Assembly: GCA_002189035.1 (NCBI GenBank)
Contig: NEEC01000020.1
Location: 806,001-870,000 of the forward strand
DNA: 64,000 bases
Reading direction: 5' to 3'
DNA from: Utricularia gibba
Taxonomy: Eukaryota > Streptophyta > Magnoliopsida > Lamiales > Lentibulariaceae
Part shown: positions 60,811 through 64,000 of the stretch, piece by piece
How the letters are laid out: every line of letters begins with the position of its first letter
Position numbering within the stretch: position 1 is the first letter of the stretch
Made by a program: the position numbers and the translations under genes
The notes under the pieces: model-generated
Seen by the model: the letters and a program-made list of their open reading frames with translations, nothing else
Told to the model about the DNA's origin: nothing
Databases searched by the model: none

Positions 60811-61540
60811 TACCTTACCCTCATCCATCCTCCCTGGGCATCAGATTCACCTCTGCTCCCCTGATTCTTTTGAGCCTCATCCAGTCTCTGTCCTTCAGTA
60901 TAGTGTGTGCTACTTCCTTCTTCTTTTACATTATCTTGCCGTGATTATTATGATGCTGTGCTGAAATGCTTGGTTTTACAGTACTATGAATATGATACAC
61001 TGCCGTATTGCATCATAATGCAACCAGAGCCATGTCCTCTTAGAGCAAAATGCAACCAGTATCCACTCCTCATAATGTAGGTTTGAGTTAGGAATAACGA
61101 ACGTGTTTGAAACAGAGTGTCAAATATGAGATATTGCAAGAGAAAGCATGGGTCTGCAATAATAAGTCCAAACCTACATTTAGAGAGCAAGCCCAAAACA
61201 AGACTAGCCTCATCATTAGACAACGGTAAACTACAACACTAAGGACGTAAGGTAGTAGTTTTTATTTGCAATTTATAAATTAAAGTAAAATTAAAAGCAA
61301 ATATTTTACAAAATACCTATAATTATTTTAAAACTTAACTTTTACTTTTATTTATTTTTAACTTATTTCAATTTTAATTATTTCATTTATTTATTACATA
61401 AGTTAAGAAATGTGATTTATTCAATAAATAAGTTGCTTAATTTCAAATAAACTGTGTCTACTTATTTTACATCTACTTGTACAAAAAATTTACTTATGAG
61501 TTAAGTAAACATTATTGATTAAAACGTACAAACTATACTC
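60811..61540. other. 3' flank of the VAMP gene and AT-rich DNA
   Basis: No gene recognised; the first 150-200 bases are probably 3' UTR. Confidence 0.4.
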
Positions 61541-61543
61541 TAA

Positions 61544-61755
61544 AGATCTGCTTGGTACAATATCAACAAACAACTCTAAAAAAACTAATTTTAGAAGCAC
61601 TTTAATTTTTATTGGAATAGGAGTCCCTCAACTTTTCAAAGAATGAAATACTTTACTATGTCAACTCTATGTAGAGCAAAAATAGTACGCATTTTATCCA
61701 AAAATTATTTTTAAAAATACTTTTATTGAAGTTAAAAGTTATACTAAATAGACTC
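61544..61755. mobile_element. PIF/Harbinger-like MITE (212 bp)
   Basis: Flanked by TAA (61541-61543 and 61756-61758). The ends are imperfect inverted repeats: left AGATCTGCTTGGTACAA, right reversed GAGTCTATTTAGTATAA. No coding capacity. Confidence 0.5.
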
Positions 61756-61759
61756 TAAC

Positions 61760-62460
61760 AAACATCTGAACCTGCAACCAACAATCATGAGACATCTATC
61801 TATAAATGGTAGAAAGACATGTACATGTAACAATGTGAATGCGTTGTAGTTGGAATTACACATGCATTTTTCTATTTATGGGATGCGTCGATATGAACTA
61901 AGACATTTTTTTTTCATATTGGCTCGTTCAAGAACCATGAATTGTGTTTGAAATACTCAACACATTAAACAAGAAGGAAGGAAGAATAAGTAGTGGCATT
62001 TGGCATGAGAAGAAATCACATGTTGTGATTGATTATGAGCCATGTTCCTGACCAGCAAATGCTCCAATAAACTCTCCAAAGGTGCTAATCTGGTGCAAAT
62101 ACTTGTGCAGCAAGAGTGGATGTGGGAAATAGATCAAATAATAAATTAAAAAATTGGTTTGGAAAATATTTTAGGAAGCTTCAACTCTTTATCATGCCAA
62201 AGTTGCACTCGATGTTAATGAAAGAGCAAATGTGACAAGTTCAAAGTAATTTGGTAGCTTGGAATAAATTGATTAAGCAAACTAGAGTAGCAGATTAAAC
62301 ATCCATAATGGAATAAATTGGTTAACTTTATTTTTTGATTAAACATCAATAATCTTTTTAAATTTTAATTCTAGTTATATGTTATGTGTCAATTTTGTTT
62401 GAGTTTTAAGATTTTATATTGATTTTTACGTTTTGTTAATGTTTAGGTTGGAAAAAAAAG
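61760..62460. other. AT-rich intergenic DNA
   Basis: No gene recognised. Confidence 0.4.
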
Positions 62461-62469
62461 AAAACTCTT

Positions 62470-63480
62470 CACTTTTTTTTTTAAACAAAAAAGAAGTGAA
62501 GATGAGATTGAAGAAGTTTTTATTATAAAATTATTTCTAATCATACTTCAATTGCAATAGAAAATCAAGGTAGGATAATAAAGTCGTTTTCAACAATGTT
62601 GATTTAATGGTTTTCTTTGACTAGAGTATTTAAAAAATAAATAATAGGCATGTTTATTGGTTTCCTTGCTTCTTATTCAACAAGAGTGCACAAAAAGAGG
62701 ACGAACTCATGTTTTCACTATATGTATTTTCTTCAATTGGAAAAACATGAGTAATAATAGGAATTATTCTTTTTTGACTCATATAGATTCTGATTCATCA
62801 TCTTAGTACAATAAGATTGTAGATGATTGCCATGTTTTATTGAAACAATCTAGACACGGATTATATTATCAAAGTGCGCAATAAACAAGAAACTAAAGAC
62901 AATCGTTTATGTTTACAAGTTTCAGTGTCAGCAATTAGCTAGCTTGCATTTTAAGGATGTGACTTTCGTGATCATAATATTGAAAATGGAGATAATTTTA
63001 TTGATTTGATTGAACTTCTAGTAAGCTTCAATCCTGATATTGAAAATGTTGTGTTAGAGAAAACTTTACATAATATTAAATCCATATCACCTAACACTCA
63101 AAATCAAATTTTGGGTCTTTATGCAAGTACTATTTGAAAGAACATTTTTGAGAAGATTGAAGATTGAAAGTTTTCTATTAAAGCATCTTTAGTGATTTTC
63201 GAAAATGATGACATGGTTTCCTTTATTAAGTTTTCATGAGGAAATGGAATTTACTAAAAGTGATTTCCAAAATATAGAATTTACTCAAATTAATCATTTC
63301 CGTAAAAATAAAAGTGATTTCCGGAAAGCCATGTCAGCATTTCTGGAAATCACTAAAGATGCTTTTATTGTGTATGAAATTTGTAATATTTCTAAACAAG
63401 AACAAATAACATTGATAAACAAATTTTTTGATCACCCTCAACATTTAAAAAAACTGGCATGTTATTCTTATAGAACTCTT
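62470..63480 (+). pseudogene. hAT-family transposase remnant (TTF-type zinc finger / DUF4371)
   Basis: Pieces in order on the plus strand: FKQKRSEDEIEE (typical start) near 62485; a decayed LLKQSRH...SAQ block near 62840-62880; LAF-GCDFRDHNIENGDNFI, then DLIELLVSFNPDIENVVLEK, then SISPNTQNQILGLYAS near 62940-63135; NIFEKIED and KFSI near 63142-63178. After an inserted MITE, IVYEICNISKQEQITLI continues near 63367-63420. Several in-frame stops and shifts mean it is dead. The blocks match the DUF4371 transposase domain (FRGHDES, NFIELL, YTSP-IQKEIL, GDAKFCIIVDEA). Confidence 0.8.
63181..63364. mobile_element. MITE inserted in the hAT transposase remnant (184 bp)
   Basis: Terminal inverted repeats of 36 bp, 32 matching. 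Both begin AAGCATCTTTAGTGATTT when read inward. TTA target-site duplications lie at 63178-63180 and 63365-63367, as in PIF/Harbinger elements. Removing the element and one TTA makes the flanking transposase frame continuous (KFSI then IVYEIC). Confidence 0.9.
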
Positions 63481-64000
63481 GTTGGAAATGAAATATTGAT
63501 ATGTACATCGTATTGGCGCAGCATGATTTCAAACACCATGATGTTATCGTATGCTACATATTTATCCACAAAACCCAAATTCCATCAGTAACCTTATACG
63601 AAAAAATAAATGTAGCATATTTATCATTTTTAGGAAGGTTTAGGAAATTTTGTAGCGACTCTCCACACATGATCAGGATAACAAAAGCAGTTGTATTTGG
63701 GGAGAGTTTGCGGCATTCTGGTTCTGAAATTCAAGTTCTAATGTTAGTGAAAACTAGACGCAGAATGTTCTGTTAAAACATGTACAAAACATTGTTTTCG
63801 TGTCTTGTTAGAGATTGGATGAATAGGAAGTGGGTAAAAATTATTTGTATCATTTATCTATGACTTTAAAAACTGTTCTTTTATAGATGAAATTACAACA
63901 GCCAGATTCACATTTCTCACGCTTCTAACACTTGTCGAACTTTAGTATCATAAAATAACAAAGACTATGTCTTGTCTTACGCCAATGCTACGCATGATTA
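63480..64000. other. Flank of the hAT remnant
   Basis: Open but unrecognised frames to about 63776, possibly more decayed transposon. The remainder is AT-rich without a gene. Confidence 0.35.

Noticed and set aside
1-64000. CRISPR arrays, bacterial operons, plasmid or phage genes
   Set aside because: None seen. The genes are intron-bearing plant nuclear genes and the repeats are plant mobile elements.

Overview
The window is nuclear DNA of a flowering plant. GC-richer, intron-bearing genes sit in very AT-rich intergenic DNA full of decayed mobile elements. GT-AG introns, a two-WRKY-domain transcription factor, cinnamate 4-hydroxylase, an EPF-like peptide, a photosystem II core phosphatase and plant TRIM/hAT/MITE repeats all fit. 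The species cannot be named from the sequence.

Layout. 1-2.4 kb: AT-rich. 2.5-6.9 kb: two minus-strand genes, a chloroplast PP2C (PBCP type) and a group I WRKY factor with a cluster of W-boxes 0.1-1 kb upstream. 9.6-10.5 kb: dead CIPK kinase copy. 10.7-15.1 kb: minus-strand EPF-like secreted peptide gene followed by a PAP/OAS1-type nucleotidyltransferase gene. 16.6-17.2 kb: MAT1-like CDK-activating kinase assembly factor. 19.2-20.9 kb: cinnamate 4-hydroxylase (minus) with AC elements. 23.1-23.8 kb: three abutting MITEs. 24.3-25.5 kb: eIF2-beta gene fossil with a well-preserved promoter. 25.8-28.1 kb: copia fragment and a complete TRIM retrotransposon. 31.3-32.3 kb: DUF1191 membrane protein (minus). 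33-37.7 kb: TRIM-like element, a duplicated segment, a duplicated orphan exon, a solo LTR and a non-autonomous hAT element. 38.1-42.5 kb: ribosomal protein eL15, a lipid-transfer protein, and a TLC-domain membrane protein convergent with the latter. 44.5-46.2 kb: glyoxylate reductase GLYR1 (minus). 48.1-48.7 kb: Ty3/gypsy gag remnant. 49.7-52.3 kb: leukotriene A4 hydrolase-like aminopeptidase. 54.2-55.6 kb: coiled-coil plant protein. 57.0-57.7 kb: second non-autonomous hAT element. 59.5-60.8 kb: VAMP72-type R-SNARE. 62.5-63.5 kb: hAT transposase remnant split by a MITE.

The genes are unrelated housekeeping, metabolic and regulatory loci; I see no gene cluster or defence island. The most informative observations are the exactly bounded mobile elements (target-site duplications visible by eye), the two gene fossils, and two neighbouring genes whose last exons each look one base short in a G/C run, which may be an assembly error. 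Exon boundaries were placed by eye from GT-AG sites plus family conservation.
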